This document shows, piece by piece, positions 1 to 8,307 of a stretch of 64,000 bases of DNA (position 1 is its first letter; every line of letters begins with the position of its first letter). The DNA comes from a bacterium (GTDB lineage: Bacteria > Zixibacteria > MSB-5A5 > CAIYYT01): assembly GCA_016708315.1 (NCBI GenBank), contig JADJGC010000010.1, forward strand, positions 1 to 64,000. Direction: 5' to 3'. The position numbers and the translations under genes are program-made. The notes under the pieces are model-generated. The model saw only the letters and a program-made list of their open reading frames with translations, did not search any database and was not told where the DNA came from.

Positions 1-58
1 ATAAAGAGGGGCTCGTAAGCGGCTGGAGAGCCATGCCATTTCGGTCCTTGCGATTGGA

Positions 59-460
59 TTGTTGATCTTTCTCATCTATCTGGCAGCGTATCGAGTCATT
101 TTTTGTGATAACTCGTTTATTGGTGGTGTTCTCTTTGGACAGAATCTGTTCTGCCTTGCGAAAGAATGGAAATATGATGAGATAGAGAGAGTTCAATACG
201 AACAAAGGGACATTCGCCAGGGTCGAATATCGCTTTGGTTAAGAGACGAAGTCGATCCAAAGTGCATCGACCTCGAGTATTTCGCGGAAGAAGATAAGAT
301 CTGGACGTATCTGTGCGGCAAGCTGGACAAAAGCGTATTTGACTCATCTGCTGAAGAACGATTGGGCGAAGTAAACGAGATTCGCCTGAAAGGGCAGGAG
401 CCTCTTACATGGAAAAGGAGATTCTCCTGGCGACTCAAGAAGTATGGCAAGAGATCATAG
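59..460 (+). CDS. Hypothetical protein with N-terminal membrane segment
   Basis: I do not recognise the family. The frame opens with a hydrophobic stretch (about residues 1-14), then a soluble part rich in Glu, Lys and Trp with alternating beta-like segments, loosely like a bacterial PH-type domain. The start is doubtful. In-frame stop TAA lies at 2-4, and codons between it and the TTG at 59 already read as basic residues followed by the first half of the membrane segment (RKRLESHAISVLAIG). A start at 59 therefore cuts into the helix. Either a non-standard start is used or, as in several neighbours, an indel has broken the frame and the true start lies off the window. It is followed by a nested inverted repeat. 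Confidence 0.5.
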   Translation: MLIFLIYLAAYRVIFCDNSFIGGVLFGQNLFCLAKEWKYDEIERVQYEQRDIRQGRISLWLRDEVDPKCIDLEYFAEEDKIWTYLCGKLDKSVFDSSAEERLGEVNEIRLKGQEPLTWKRRFSWRLKKYGKRS

Positions 461-463
461 GCG

Positions 464-609
464 GTAGGGCAGGTCTCCTTATCGGAGGCGTTTGGAATTG
501 GGGAGCATCTCAACGGAGACCTGCCAATTCAATCATCATCGTCAACCGGCAGGTCTCACAGCGAGTTGATTCGCCCATCACGAAGTTTCGGCAATGAGAC
601 CTGCCCTAC
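464..609. repeat. Nested inverted repeat, about 146 bp
   Basis: GTAGGGCAGGTCTC at 464-477 is repeated in exact inverse at 596-609. Two inner arms of the same word occur at 515-525 (GGAGACCTGCC) and 547-557 (GGCAGGTCTCA). The element sits directly after the first gene and has no coding capacity of its own. It looks like a small palindromic intergenic element (REP/MITE-like). No transposase or target duplication is seen. Confidence 0.75.
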
Positions 610-662
610 AACTACCGGCTCAAGGAGAGATGTTCGACTGAAGTCGAACCCACAACAAGAAA

Positions 663-745
663 GGTCTTCTTCCCTCTCCCTTTGGGAGAGGGCAGGTCAA
701 CGATCCCGATCCTATCGGGAGTGAGGGCTTCATTCCCCACAATTT
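663..745. repeat. Intergenic hairpin repeats upstream of ispF
   Basis: The stretch contains CCCTCTCC...GGAGAGGG (about 671-691) and CCCGATCC/ATCGGG palindromes. The same kind of text recurs near 47690-47810. It belongs to the dispersed hairpin repeats scattered between genes in this window. I see no gene in 610-784. Confidence 0.6.
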
Positions 746-784
746 CCATTCCCAACCGCATTGCAATTCCTTTAATTGCACCCC

Positions 785-1257
785 ATGATTAGAATCGGTT
801 GCGGTTATGATGTCCATCGCTTCGCCGAAGGGCGCGCTCTTCCTCGGCGGTGAACGAATCGAACATCCACTCGGCTTGCTCGGCCACTCGGATGCCGATG
901 TATTGTTGCACGCGTTGTGCGATGCGCTTCTCGGCGCCGTCGCCAAGGGCGATATCGGAATTCATTTTCCGCCCGGCGAACCGCAATTCAAGGACATTTC
1001 ATCCATGAAACTGCTACTGCGTGTGATGGAGATGCTGAACAACGACGGCTGGAATTTGGTCAACGCTGACATGACCATCGTTTGCGAGCGTCCCAAGATC
1101 GCGCCATACTCCGGAGCAAATTCGCGCCAATATCGCCGCCGCCGCCGGAGTGGCGCTTGATGCGATTTCGCTCAAGGCAACGACTTCCGAGAAGCTTGGA
1201 TTCACCGGTCGCGAAGAGGGCATCGCGGCGATGGCTGTGGTGTTAGTGGAGAAATAG
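785..1257 (+). pseudogene. ispF: 2-C-methyl-D-erythritol 2,4-cyclodiphosphate synthase, two frameshifts
   Basis: IspF makes the cyclic diphosphate of the non-mevalonate isoprenoid pathway. The ATG at 785 opens with IGCGYDVHRF (metal-binding Asp and His of the family). The rest of the enzyme is in other frames: FLGG...GLLGHSDADVLLHA...LGDIG-like text in the next frame up to about 1105, then the C-terminus (ATTSEKLGFTGREEGIAAMAV) in a third frame ending at TAG 1255-1257. The first shift, near 838-845, fits loss of a TC in a CT run. The second, near 1110-1118, fits one extra G. Pieced together the protein is about 157 residues, a normal length with all conserved blocks, so the shifts are either recent decay or base-calling errors. 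The stop overlaps the GTG start of the next gene. Confidence 0.85.
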
Positions 1258-1889
1258 TGGAAGTCTTTTTCTCCAAAGCCGACGAAATCCTCAACATGGT
1301 CGCGGGTCACAGCGCCATCTGGATCTACATGTTCGTACTCGTCTCGATGATCATCGAAAATTTCTTTCCACCATTTCCCGGCGACACCTGCATTTTCATC
1401 TGCGGCGTTTATGCCGCCGGCGGCAACGCCTCGTGGACGACCATCTACATCCTGTCGATTGTCGGCACGCTGATCTCCGTGATGGGATTGTACTACGTTG
1501 GTCGCACTCAGGGCCGCGTGGTCTTGTCAAGCCACCGCGCGCGCTGGCTGGGCGTCAAACGCCTCGACCATGTCGAACAGTGGTTTGAAAAATATCACGA
1601 CAAAGTCCTGCTCGCCTCGCGCTGGCTGACCGGTGTGCGGGCTTTGATCGCGCTATTGGCCGGTATCGGCCGTGTCCCGGCGTGGCGGATGTTGATCTAC
1701 AGCACCATCTCGACCATCACCTGGAATTTTCTGGTACTCTTTCTTGCCAAGCGGCTCCGTCAGGACTGGGCGGTCATTGACCGAATACTTGCAACCTACA
1801 ATCAGATCATCATCGCCGTAGTTTTGCTTGTGGTGGGGTTTATCATTTACAAGATTATTGTGCGCCGTAAACGAGGAGAAACGACTTGA
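1257..1889 (+). CDS. DedA-family inner-membrane protein
   Basis: A 210-residue polytopic protein of the DedA/VTT family, which includes flippase-like proteins acting on undecaprenyl phosphate or phospholipids. Visible family marks are ENFFPPFPGDT (about residues 36-46), a conserved G/R loop and SRWLTGVRAL with the key Arg (about residues 121-130), plus four or five hydrophobic segments. The GTG start at 1257 overlaps the ispF stop, and its TGA overlaps the TTG start of ddl at 1886, so the three genes are probably translated as a coupled unit. A cell-wall role fits the ddl neighbour, but the substrate cannot be read from sequence. Confidence 0.85.
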   Translation: MEVFFSKADEILNMVAGHSAIWIYMFVLVSMIIENFFPPFPGDTCIFICGVYAAGGNASWTTIYILSIVGTLISVMGLYYVGRTQGRVVLSSHRARWLGVKRLDHVEQWFEKYHDKVLLASRWLTGVRALIALLAGIGRVPAWRMLIYSTISTITWNFLVLFLAKRLRQDWAVIDRILATYNQIIIAVVLLVVGFIIYKIIVRRKRGETT

Positions 1890-2872
1890 AGATATTAGTT
1901 CTGGCCGGGGCGAGTCAAAAGAGCGCGAGGTTTCGCTCAATACCGGCAAAGCCATCGCCGCCGCACTCAAGACCATCGGCCATGATGTCGCAATGATCGA
2001 CACCAAAGATGGCCACGACCTGTTGGGTGCGCCGACAACCGAGTCATTGCCAACCGGTGAAATTGCACCGCGCCAGAAATACGACCTATCGATTCCCGCC
2101 TCGATGCGTGACTGCGACTGCGTTTTCATAGCGCTCCACGGCGGCCTCGGAGAAAATGGCACACTGCAGGCGATGTTCGATCTCGCCAAAGTTCCGTACA
2201 CCGGCTCTGGTGTGCTGGCTTCCGCATTGGCGATGGACAAACAACGAACCAAACTCATTCTTAGCGCCGTCGGTGTGCCTTCGCCGCGCACGGTCTGTTT
2301 TGGCGATGAGCACTCGATTTTCAAGTATCTCGGCAGTGGAGGCGCTGATGATCTCGAATACCCGATGGTGGTCAAACCGAATTGCGAAGGCTCGACGGTC
2401 GGATTGACCATCGCGCACAACTACGACCAATTGCTTGATGGCATCCGCCTCGCCGGAAAGTACGACCTGAATATTCTCGTCGAAGAATTCATCCCGGGCC
2501 GCGAATTGACTGTGGCAATCCTCGGCGAAGAGGCTCTGCCCGTCGTCGAAATCGTCCCCAAGTCCGGTTTCTACGACTATCACTCAAAATACACGTCCGG
2601 TGCTTCCGACTATTTCTGTCCTGCCGAAATCGATTCCGCCGTCGAAAAAGACGCCAAGGAATTCGCCTTAACCGCGTTTCAAGTGCTCGGCTGTGAAGGC
2701 TACGCGCGTCGATTTCCGCCTCAATCCCGACAACGAATTGTTCTGTCTCGAAGTCAACACGCTTCCCGGCATGACCGCGACCTCGCTTGTCCCCAAAGCC
2801 GCCAAAGCCGCCGGCATGTCGTTCGAGCAACTGCTCTCCAAGATCATCGAGTTGTCGCTAAAAAAATCGTAG
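1886..2872 (+). pseudogene. ddl: D-alanine-D-alanine ligase, two frameshifts
   Basis: Ddl joins two D-alanines with ATP for peptidoglycan precursors. The N-terminus from TTG 1886 reads KILVLAGG and then shifts frame within a G run (about 1905-1910) into ESKEREVSLNTGKA. The central ATP-grasp part is intact: ALHGGLGENGTLQ, YTGSGVLASALAMDK, VVKPNCEGSTVGL and EEFIPGRELTVAIL. Near 2703-2709 the frame shifts again (fits loss of one CG from a CG run), and the C-terminus with EVNTLPGMT and the final SLVPKAAKAAG block lies in the other frame, ending TAG 2870-2872. Reassembled it is full length (about 328 residues) with all active-site motifs. That favours sequencing or assembly indels over old decay, but this cannot be settled here. 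Confidence 0.85.
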
Positions 2873-3412
2873 AGTCGCGTGAATGCGCCCGAAGTGATTT
2901 TTCCTCTCCCACTGGCTGACCAGGTCCCGCCTTGCGGGAGAGAGGGTAGGGTGAGCGTGTGTAATTTGCTCAATAATCATCGACCTGTTTCTGAGTAAAT
3001 CACGATCCGCCTATTTTGTTGATTCCCCTCTCTCGAGAGGGGTGTCCCGTGTCCGACAAAGGAGGACGCGGGACGGGGTGTGTCCGTTCCCGCAATGAAT
3101 CAATCTTCTGACTGCGGATTACAAGGCACCCCTCGGTTGTGCGCTCTCGTTCCTCGACCGCAAAACCACTCCCCTTGATAGGGGAGAATTGAACGACTCG
3201 TTACATCAATTGACCTAGCATCTCTTCTCCAGAGCACGTTTAGTTATTCCCCCTTAGCAAAGGGGGTTAGGGGTTGTATTCTTCCTCACTTACTCGTCAC
3301 TCTTCAGGCAACGAATCCCTTGAAAACCGTACTCAATATTATTATCGTTTGCTCTATCCCTGATGTTCAGGGAGCGCAAAAGAGGATAGTGATTTTAACC
3401 ACGGAGGTAAAC
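2873..3412. repeat. Gene-free stretch filled with dispersed hairpin repeats
   Basis: No gene is seen. It holds a hairpin repeat at about 2901-2956 whose 23-base core (2923-2945) recurs exactly at 4515-4537. A second repeat type at 3021-3086 (TCCCCTCTCGAGAGGGGTG) has a similar copy at 60976-61044 and an inverted relative at 3124-3196. A third type at 3247-3278 (CCCCTTAGCAAAGGGG) has relatives at 4630-4664 and 59231-59270. A ribosome-binding site (ACGGAGGT) lies just before the next gene. Confidence 0.7.
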
Positions 3413-3413
3413 T

Positions 3414-4484
3414 GTGGACAGAACCGAATTGTTACTCGAAGAACTCACTAACGCCTACGGTCCTCCCGGACATGAAAGCGCTGTCGCCGAAATATTCAAG
3501 AAACACATCGGCAAACTGGGCAAAGTATCGTTCGACAAAATGGGCTCGATCATCGCCGAACGCAAAGGCACATCCGCCTCGCCGAAAATCATGGTCGTCG
3601 GCCATCTCGACGAAATTGGTTTCATGGTAACCGAGATCTCGGCCAACGGCTTCCTCAAATTTCTCCCGTTGGGCGGTTGGTGGGGTCATGTCGCGCTGGC
3701 ACAACGCGTGATGGTGCTCGGCAAGAAGGGTCCCATTCTCGGCGTCGTCGGCTCAACACCTCCGCATCTTCTCGAACCGGAAGCCCGTAAGAAAGTCATC
3801 GAAATCACCGATATGTACATCGACGTCGGCGTGAAAGGGAAGTACGACGTCAAGAAGAAACTCGGCATCTCGGTCGGCGATGTCATTGTCCCCGACTCAA
3901 AATTTACGATCATGGCCGAAAAAGATATGTACATGGCGAAGGCCATCGACAACCGCTTCGGCTGTGCCGCCGCCATCGAAGTCATGTGGCGTCTCGAAAA
4001 AGTCAAGCACCCCAACACGCTCTATAGCGTCGGCTCGGTGCAAGAAGAAGTCGGCTGTCGTGGCGCCGGAACTTCGGCGTGGATGATCGATCCGGATCTG
4101 GCGATTGTGCTCGACACCGGTATTGCCCGCGACACGCCCGGATTTTCCGGCGATGCCAACGAAAAAGTCGGCAGCGGACCTTCGATCCTGGTGTTTGACG
4201 GTGGCATTATTCCGAATGTCAAGCTTCGTCACTTTGTACAGGCGACCGCCGACAAGCTGAAGATCAAATATCACCTGTCGTCAATGCGGGCGGCACCACC
4301 GATGGCACTCGCATCCACATGTCGCGTTGGCGTGCCGTCGATCGTGATCGGACCGGCCGTGCGTTACATTCACGGCCACAATGCCATTATGGCGCGCAGC
4401 GATTACGAGGCCTCGGTCAAGCTCGTCGTCGAACTGATGAAGAAACTCGACGAAAAAACCGTCAAGTCGTTCACGCAAGCGTGA
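3414..4484 (+). CDS. M42-family aminopeptidase, with an out-of-frame internal segment
   Basis: Peptidases of family M42 (glutamyl aminopeptidase/TET-like) are dinuclear metal aminopeptidases that form large cytosolic shells. Visible marks are VVGHLDEIGFM (first metal His), AIDNRFGC (bridging Asp), VQEEVGCRGA (catalytic and metal Glu), VLDTG (metal Asp) and RYIHGHN (last metal His). The GTG at 3414 follows a strong GGAGGT. Length (356) is normal. Between about 4275 and 4335 the encoded text (SSMRAAPPMALAS...) is nonsense for the family, whereas the next frame reads NAGGTTDGTRIHMSR, the conserved GGT.D block. A -1/+1 indel pair therefore garbles about 20 residues while leaving the ORF open. If real, the protein would lack a conserved core segment. 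Confidence 0.9.
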   Translation: MDRTELLLEELTNAYGPPGHESAVAEIFKKHIGKLGKVSFDKMGSIIAERKGTSASPKIMVVGHLDEIGFMVTEISANGFLKFLPLGGWWGHVALAQRVMVLGKKGPILGVVGSTPPHLLEPEARKKVIEITDMYIDVGVKGKYDVKKKLGISVGDVIVPDSKFTIMAEKDMYMAKAIDNRFGCAAAIEVMWRLEKVKHPNTLYSVGSVQEEVGCRGAGTSAWMIDPDLAIVLDTGIARDTPGFSGDANEKVGSGPSILVFDGGIIPNVKLRHFVQATADKLKIKYHLSSMRAAPPMALASTCRVGVPSIVIGPAVRYIHGHNAIMARSDYEASVKLVVELMKKLDEKTVKSFTQA

Positions 4485-4829
4485 TTCAACTTTGCTTCCT
4501 CCCCCTCGCCGGCCGGTCCCGCCTTGCGGGAGAGAGGTTGGGGGTGAGGGCGCTTGCAGTTGAGGGAACGTCAGACCCCACTTGTGCGCGGCAGTCGTCC
4601 ACGCCGCCGCGATCGAACCGAGGGCTCGTTAATCCCCCTAGCAAGGGGGAGAGGGGGGTGTAGATTCTTGTTCTGCGTTTCCGCAAACGCGGTGCCGCAG
4701 GTGTCCAGCATCACCGACGGATGTAAGCGCCTAACCTGGATTCCCGATTTCGCGGGAATGACAACATGCGCGGCAGTCGTCCACGCCTGCCGCGATCGAA
4801 CCGTGAGGGCAATACTTTTTGGAGACCAA
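4485..4829. repeat. Gene-free stretch with hairpin repeats before cysS
   Basis: Two dispersed repeats are visible: 4496-4550 (sharing its 23-base core with 2923-2945) and 4630-4664 (CCCCCTAGCAAGGGGGAGAG type). The cysS frame stays open through this stretch, which would give a false 92-residue N-terminal extension made of repeat sequence. I see no gene or clear promoter. Confidence 0.65.
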
Positions 4830-6233
4830 ATGCCGCTGAAATTTTTCAACACGATGTCGCGCCAACTCGAAGAATTCAAACCGCTCAATCCCGGTGAGGT
4901 CCGTCTGTATACTTGCGGACCGACTGTCTACAACTTTGCCCACATCGGCAATTTCCGCACCTACATGTTCGAGGACTTGCTGCGGCGCTATCTCAAATAT
5001 CGCGGCTACAAAGTCACGCAGGTGATGAACCTCACCGACATCGACGACAAGACCATCAAAGGCTCAATCGCCAAGGGTGTCAGCCTCGACGAGTACACTG
5101 CGGAATATATAAAGGCGTTTTTCGACGACATCGACGCACTGCGCATCGAGCGCGCTGAACACTATCCGGCGGCGACGACGCATATCCCCGAAATGGTCGC
5201 AATCGTCAAGTCACTGCTCGATAAAGGCGTCGCCTACCGCGCCGGCAGCGACATCTATTTCTCCATCGCCAAATTCAGCGAATACGGCAAACTGTCGCAC
5301 ATGGATTTGTCGCAGTTACAGGCAGGCGCCTCACAGCGCGTCGCCTCCGATGAATACGAGAAAGAGCAAGTCTCCGATTTCGCACTATGGAAGGGCTGGG
5401 ACGAAAAAGACGGCGATGTGTTCTGGGAAACCGAAGTCGGCAAGGGCCGTCCCGGCTGGCATCTGGAGTGCTCCGCGATGTCGATGAAATATCTCGGCGA
5501 GTCGTTCGACATCCACACCGGCGGCGTCGACAACATGTTCCCGCACCACGAAAACGAAATCGCGCAGTCCGAGGCCACCACCGGCAAGAAATTCGTCAAC
5601 TACTGGCTCCACAGCGCGCATCTCATCGTCGAGAGCAAGAAAATGTCGAAATCGCTCGGCAATTTCTTCACCGTCCGCGACGTGCTCGACAAGGGCTATG
5701 CGGCCGTCGCGATCGGCCCGTTGCTGTTATCCACACGTTACCGCGCATCGCTCAACTTCACGATGGACGGCCTCGAGGGCGCCAAAGCCGCGATTCAGCG
5801 CCTCCGCGACTTCTACGACAACCTCACCACCGGCATCAAGGACGTCCCCTCCGGCAAGGTCGACGAGTACATCGAGCGCGTTACAACCGGATTCAACGAC
5901 GGCCTCGATGACGACCTCAACATCTCGCAGTCGCTTGCGGCGATCTTCGATTTCGTCCGCGACATCAATCGCCTGATCGCCGAGGGCGGCATCTCCTCAG
6001 ATGACGCCGCCAAGGTCAAAGCCACGATGGACGGCTTCGATTCGGTGCTGGCAATTTTGCAGAAGGAAGAAGTCTCGCTCGATGCCGAAGTCGAGAAGCT
6101 GATTGCCGAAAGAATCGCCGCGCGCAAAGCCCGCGACTTCAAGAAATCCGACACCATCCGCGACCAGCTTCTGGCGATGGGCATCATCCTCGAAGACACC
6201 CCGCAGGGCACTGTCTGGAAGAAGAAGCTGTAG
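4830..6233 (+). CDS. cysS: Cysteinyl-tRNA synthetase
   Basis: This class I synthetase charges tRNA-Cys with cysteine. The start ATG 4830, preceded by GGAG at 4821, gives 467 residues, the usual length. The open frame extends upstream to 4554, but that part is intergenic repeat. Zinc ligands are visible at Cys29, Cys214, His239 and Glu243, matching the spacing of the E. coli enzyme (28/209/234/238). The HIGH-type motif is HIGN at 38-41 and KMSKS is at 271-275. The C-terminal helical tRNA-binding part is present (ERIAARKARDFKKSDTIRD). It stands alone between repeat-rich gaps. Confidence 0.97.
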   Translation: MPLKFFNTMSRQLEEFKPLNPGEVRLYTCGPTVYNFAHIGNFRTYMFEDLLRRYLKYRGYKVTQVMNLTDIDDKTIKGSIAKGVSLDEYTAEYIKAFFDDIDALRIERAEHYPAATTHIPEMVAIVKSLLDKGVAYRAGSDIYFSIAKFSEYGKLSHMDLSQLQAGASQRVASDEYEKEQVSDFALWKGWDEKDGDVFWETEVGKGRPGWHLECSAMSMKYLGESFDIHTGGVDNMFPHHENEIAQSEATTGKKFVNYWLHSAHLIVESKKMSKSLGNFFTVRDVLDKGYAAVAIGPLLLSTRYRASLNFTMDGLEGAKAAIQRLRDFYDNLTTGIKDVPSGKVDEYIERVTTGFNDGLDDDLNISQSLAAIFDFVRDINRLIAEGGISSDDAAKVKATMDGFDSVLAILQKEEVSLDAEVEKLIAERIAARKARDFKKSDTIRDQLLAMGIILEDTPQGTVWKKKL

Positions 6234-6492
6234 GGGCGCAGCACGCTGCGCCCAATCGCACCCTTGGCGCGAGAGTTCGTAGTTTAGTAGTTCACGACTT
6301 CTTGGGGCGTGACGCGATGACAGAGGAGGCGCGCGGGGCCAGAGCGGCTTGACCTACAAAACTCATTGAAGAAGAAGCTGTAGAGGAAAAAACCAGTAGG
6401 GGCGAGGTCTCCTCGCCTGCCATTCTCGCCAAAAGGCTGTTGATAAGTTGCCTGATATGTCGTTCTACGCTCATTGAAGAGGAGTATAGTCT
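6234..6492. repeat. Intergenic stretch with short GC hairpins
   Basis: Directly after the cysS stop is GGGGCGCAGCACGCTGCGCCC (6234-6254). A second hairpin, GTAGGGGCGAGGTCTCCTCGCC, lies at 6396-6417. Both are of the 'GTAGGGGC...GCCC' type seen again at 6983-7008 and 60853-60878. A piece near 6356-6390 resembles the end of cysS (AAGAAGAAGCTGTAG at 6370-6384 repeats 6222-6236), a short local duplication. Confidence 0.55.
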
Positions 6493-6921
6493 ATGAATGC
6501 ACGCACGTTCCTCAAATCAACCGCATTACTAATTGCGCTTTTCGCAATACTCACTGGTTGTAAGAACTCCGCGCAACGCGACGGTGCGTCTTCAGACTCT
6601 ACTTTGAGCGCGACTAAGGAATTACCAATCGAACATTCATATATCGAAGTGTTGGACGACGCTAACTTTGAAGTCGACTTTGGGCGAGCAATCGCAAATG
6701 GTGATGAAAGATTCGTTGGAGTAATGGGCTATGCACTTGAGATTCCAGGAGTGCCGCAGTTTTATGAAAAGTACTCGAAGACTCACTTCGTCAAAGTAAT
6801 CAAAGGGACAACAGATGATTATGAAGAATCGTCAAGTATGTCACGCGCCGTTTTTTACTATGAGTATGCCAGAGGTTACAACAAGCTACTACTCAATCAT
6901 CTGTTTGGATCAAATGAGTGA
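6493..6921 (+). CDS. Small hypothetical lipoprotein
   Basis: The 142-residue protein starts at ATG 6493 after GAGGAG. It has a lipoprotein signal: basic start, hydrophobic run LIALFAIL and lipobox LTGC (Cys22). The mature part is acidic, with no motif I recognise, and ends without a second membrane segment. Expected location is the inner leaflet of the outer membrane or the inner membrane. The gene is followed at 6947 by the first copy of a 28-bp hairpin repeat. No function is proposed. Confidence 0.7.
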   Translation: MNARTFLKSTALLIALFAILTGCKNSAQRDGASSDSTLSATKELPIEHSYIEVLDDANFEVDFGRAIANGDERFVGVMGYALEIPGVPQFYEKYSKTHFVKVIKGTTDDYEESSSMSRAVFYYEYARGYNKLLLNHLFGSNE

Positions 6922-6946
6922 GTGTTTTTGTGTTAGCCTTAGTGGA

Positions 6947-6975
6947 GTAGGTCAGGAGCCCTGCGCTCCTGACAC
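6947..6975 (+). repeat. 28-bp hairpin repeat, copy 1
   Basis: GTAGGTCAGGAGCCCTGCGC followed by TCCTGAC. The arms GTCAGGAGC/GCTCCTGAC pair perfectly. Copies lie at 7578-7605 and 9279-9306 in the same orientation with one or two changes. A different hairpin (GTAGGGGCGCGGTT...) follows at 6983-7008. Confidence 0.85.
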
Positions 6976-7149
6976 TTTTCCTGTAGGGGCGCGGTTCCCT
7001 CGCCCGGTGAATTATCGTAGTGACTAACTGTCGCAGATCCCGCTTGCAGGGCGTTCGCCCAGGCTCACGAAACTCTTTAGCGTCGTGGTCTGCGCGCCCG
7101 TTGTCTTCGAATCGATAACCCGGTGAGCATTCCAGTAAGGAGATAAGAT

Positions 7150-7578
7150 ATGCACAGAAGATACTCCGTTGCTGCAATTATCAGTGTCGTCTTACTTCTA
7201 TCCGTACTGTCTGTTACGTCGTCTTGTTCGGATGACGAAGAAGTGGACCTTTTTGTCATAACCTTGGTTGATACCAGTCGAGTAGGCTCTATCAAAACGT
7301 GTTGGGACCAGAAGGATCACAATGGCAAGCAAGTTTCTGCAGGTCAATACAATGTCCGAATGACGGCGGAAGATTTTGTTTCTACAAAGACGTTGGTTAT
7401 CGGAACGGATCCAAACATACCACTAACCGGCTCATGCGAAGAAGATACGACTAATAACGTCATGCCACTAGAATTTCAGCTTCTGGACTTCATGCAACAA
7501 TTTCGAGTGGGTGATACCATTCGAGTGCAATATGCAGTACCAGTCAGAACTCAAGTACAGATACAAATTTTCAGATAG
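7150..7578 (+). CDS. Secreted protein or lipoprotein with FlgD-like beta module
   Basis: The 142-residue protein starts at ATG 7150 with AAGGAGA upstream. A hydrophobic signal ends in SVTSSC (Cys26), acceptable as a loose lipobox. Residues about 53-72 read CWDQKDHNGKQVSAGQYNVR, the core of the FlgD-Ig/T9SS-C-terminal type fold (W-D-x-x-D-x-x-G-x-x-V-x-x-G-x-Y). Here that fold is in the middle rather than at the C-terminus. The remainder is not recognised. The stop codon runs straight into the second 28-bp hairpin repeat at 7578. Confidence 0.7.
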   Translation: MHRRYSVAAIISVVLLLSVLSVTSSCSDDEEVDLFVITLVDTSRVGSIKTCWDQKDHNGKQVSAGQYNVRMTAEDFVSTKTLVIGTDPNIPLTGSCEEDTTNNVMPLEFQLLDFMQQFRVGDTIRVQYAVPVRTQVQIQIFR

Positions 7579-7605
7579 TAGGTCAGGAGCCCCGCGCTCC
7601 TGACA
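7578..7605 (+). repeat. 28-bp hairpin repeat, copy 2
   Basis: Same hairpin as at 6947-6975, with CCCCGCGC in the loop region. It begins at the last base of the preceding stop codon, so it could act as a 3' hairpin of that transcript. Confidence 0.85.
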
Positions 7606-7644
7606 TTGTTCCTCGCAGGTAACAAACACCAATAGGACCCAAAT

Positions 7645-8171
7645 ATGCTAACCTCCCTCACCGCCGAATTCACCCGCTACCGCCTCATCGGCGAGAAGGC
7701 GCTCAACCAGATATCCGAAGCAGACATGAACCGCGTGCCCGGCGCGACAGCAGGGTACAACTCGATTGCGATGATCGTCAGACATCTCGGCGGCAATCTG
7801 CTTTCACGCTTCACCGACTTCCTGACCACCGACGGCGAAAAACCGTGGCGCGATCGCGATGCCGAATTTGAGGAGCACCACTACAGTCAGCAGGAGGTTC
7901 TCGAATGGTGGAACAAGGGCAGGAACGTACTGCAAGCCGAGCTCGCGAAACTCACTGATGCCGACCTGAGCCGGACTGTAACATCAGAGGCGTCCCGCTA
8001 ACGGTGAGTGAAGCGCTCACGCGTTCGGTCGCGCATGTGGCATATCATGTCGGACAGATCGTAATGCTTGCCCGCATCGCCAGTGGCGAGCAGTGGCAAT
8101 GGATCAGTATTCCTCGCGGTGAGTCGAAGGCCTACAATTTGAATCCCACGAAAGAGAAGAAACCGGAATAA
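7645..8171 (+). pseudogene. DinB/DUF1572-like protein, one frameshift
   Basis: The ATG frame from 7645 gives RYRLIGEKALNQI, then AMIVRHLGGNLLSRF with the first conserved His, and stops at 8001. The rest of the family pattern continues in the next frame from about 7982: NIRGVPLTVSEALTRS, VAHVAYHVGQIVMLAR (two further conserved His) and SIPRGESKAYN, ending TAA 8169-8171. Joined, the protein is about 175 residues, the usual size of DUF1572 members. These are DinB-fold four-helix proteins that bind a metal through three His; most have no proven reaction, and some are thiol-dependent enzymes. The break sits in the tract CTGTAACATC and fits a one- or two-base indel. Confidence 0.8.
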
Positions 8172-8307
8172 CTCGTAGGTCCGAACCCCTGTGGTTCGGA
8201 CGCAGTCAAATCGTCTTCGTAGGGTGGGTCTCCTTGCCGAGCGAATCTCAATCTCAGGAACTTACTCTCCCGGAGACCCGCCAGCTACTCTACCCGCAGC
8301 TCGAATC

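Noticed and set aside
1653..2420. Minus-strand ORF of 255 codons over dedA/ddl
   Set aside because: It lies opposite clear DedA and Ddl motifs and has no recognisable pattern.
4554..4829. N-terminal extension of CysS
   Set aside because: The extension encodes dispersed repeat sequence. ATG 4830 gives the standard length and has a ribosome site.
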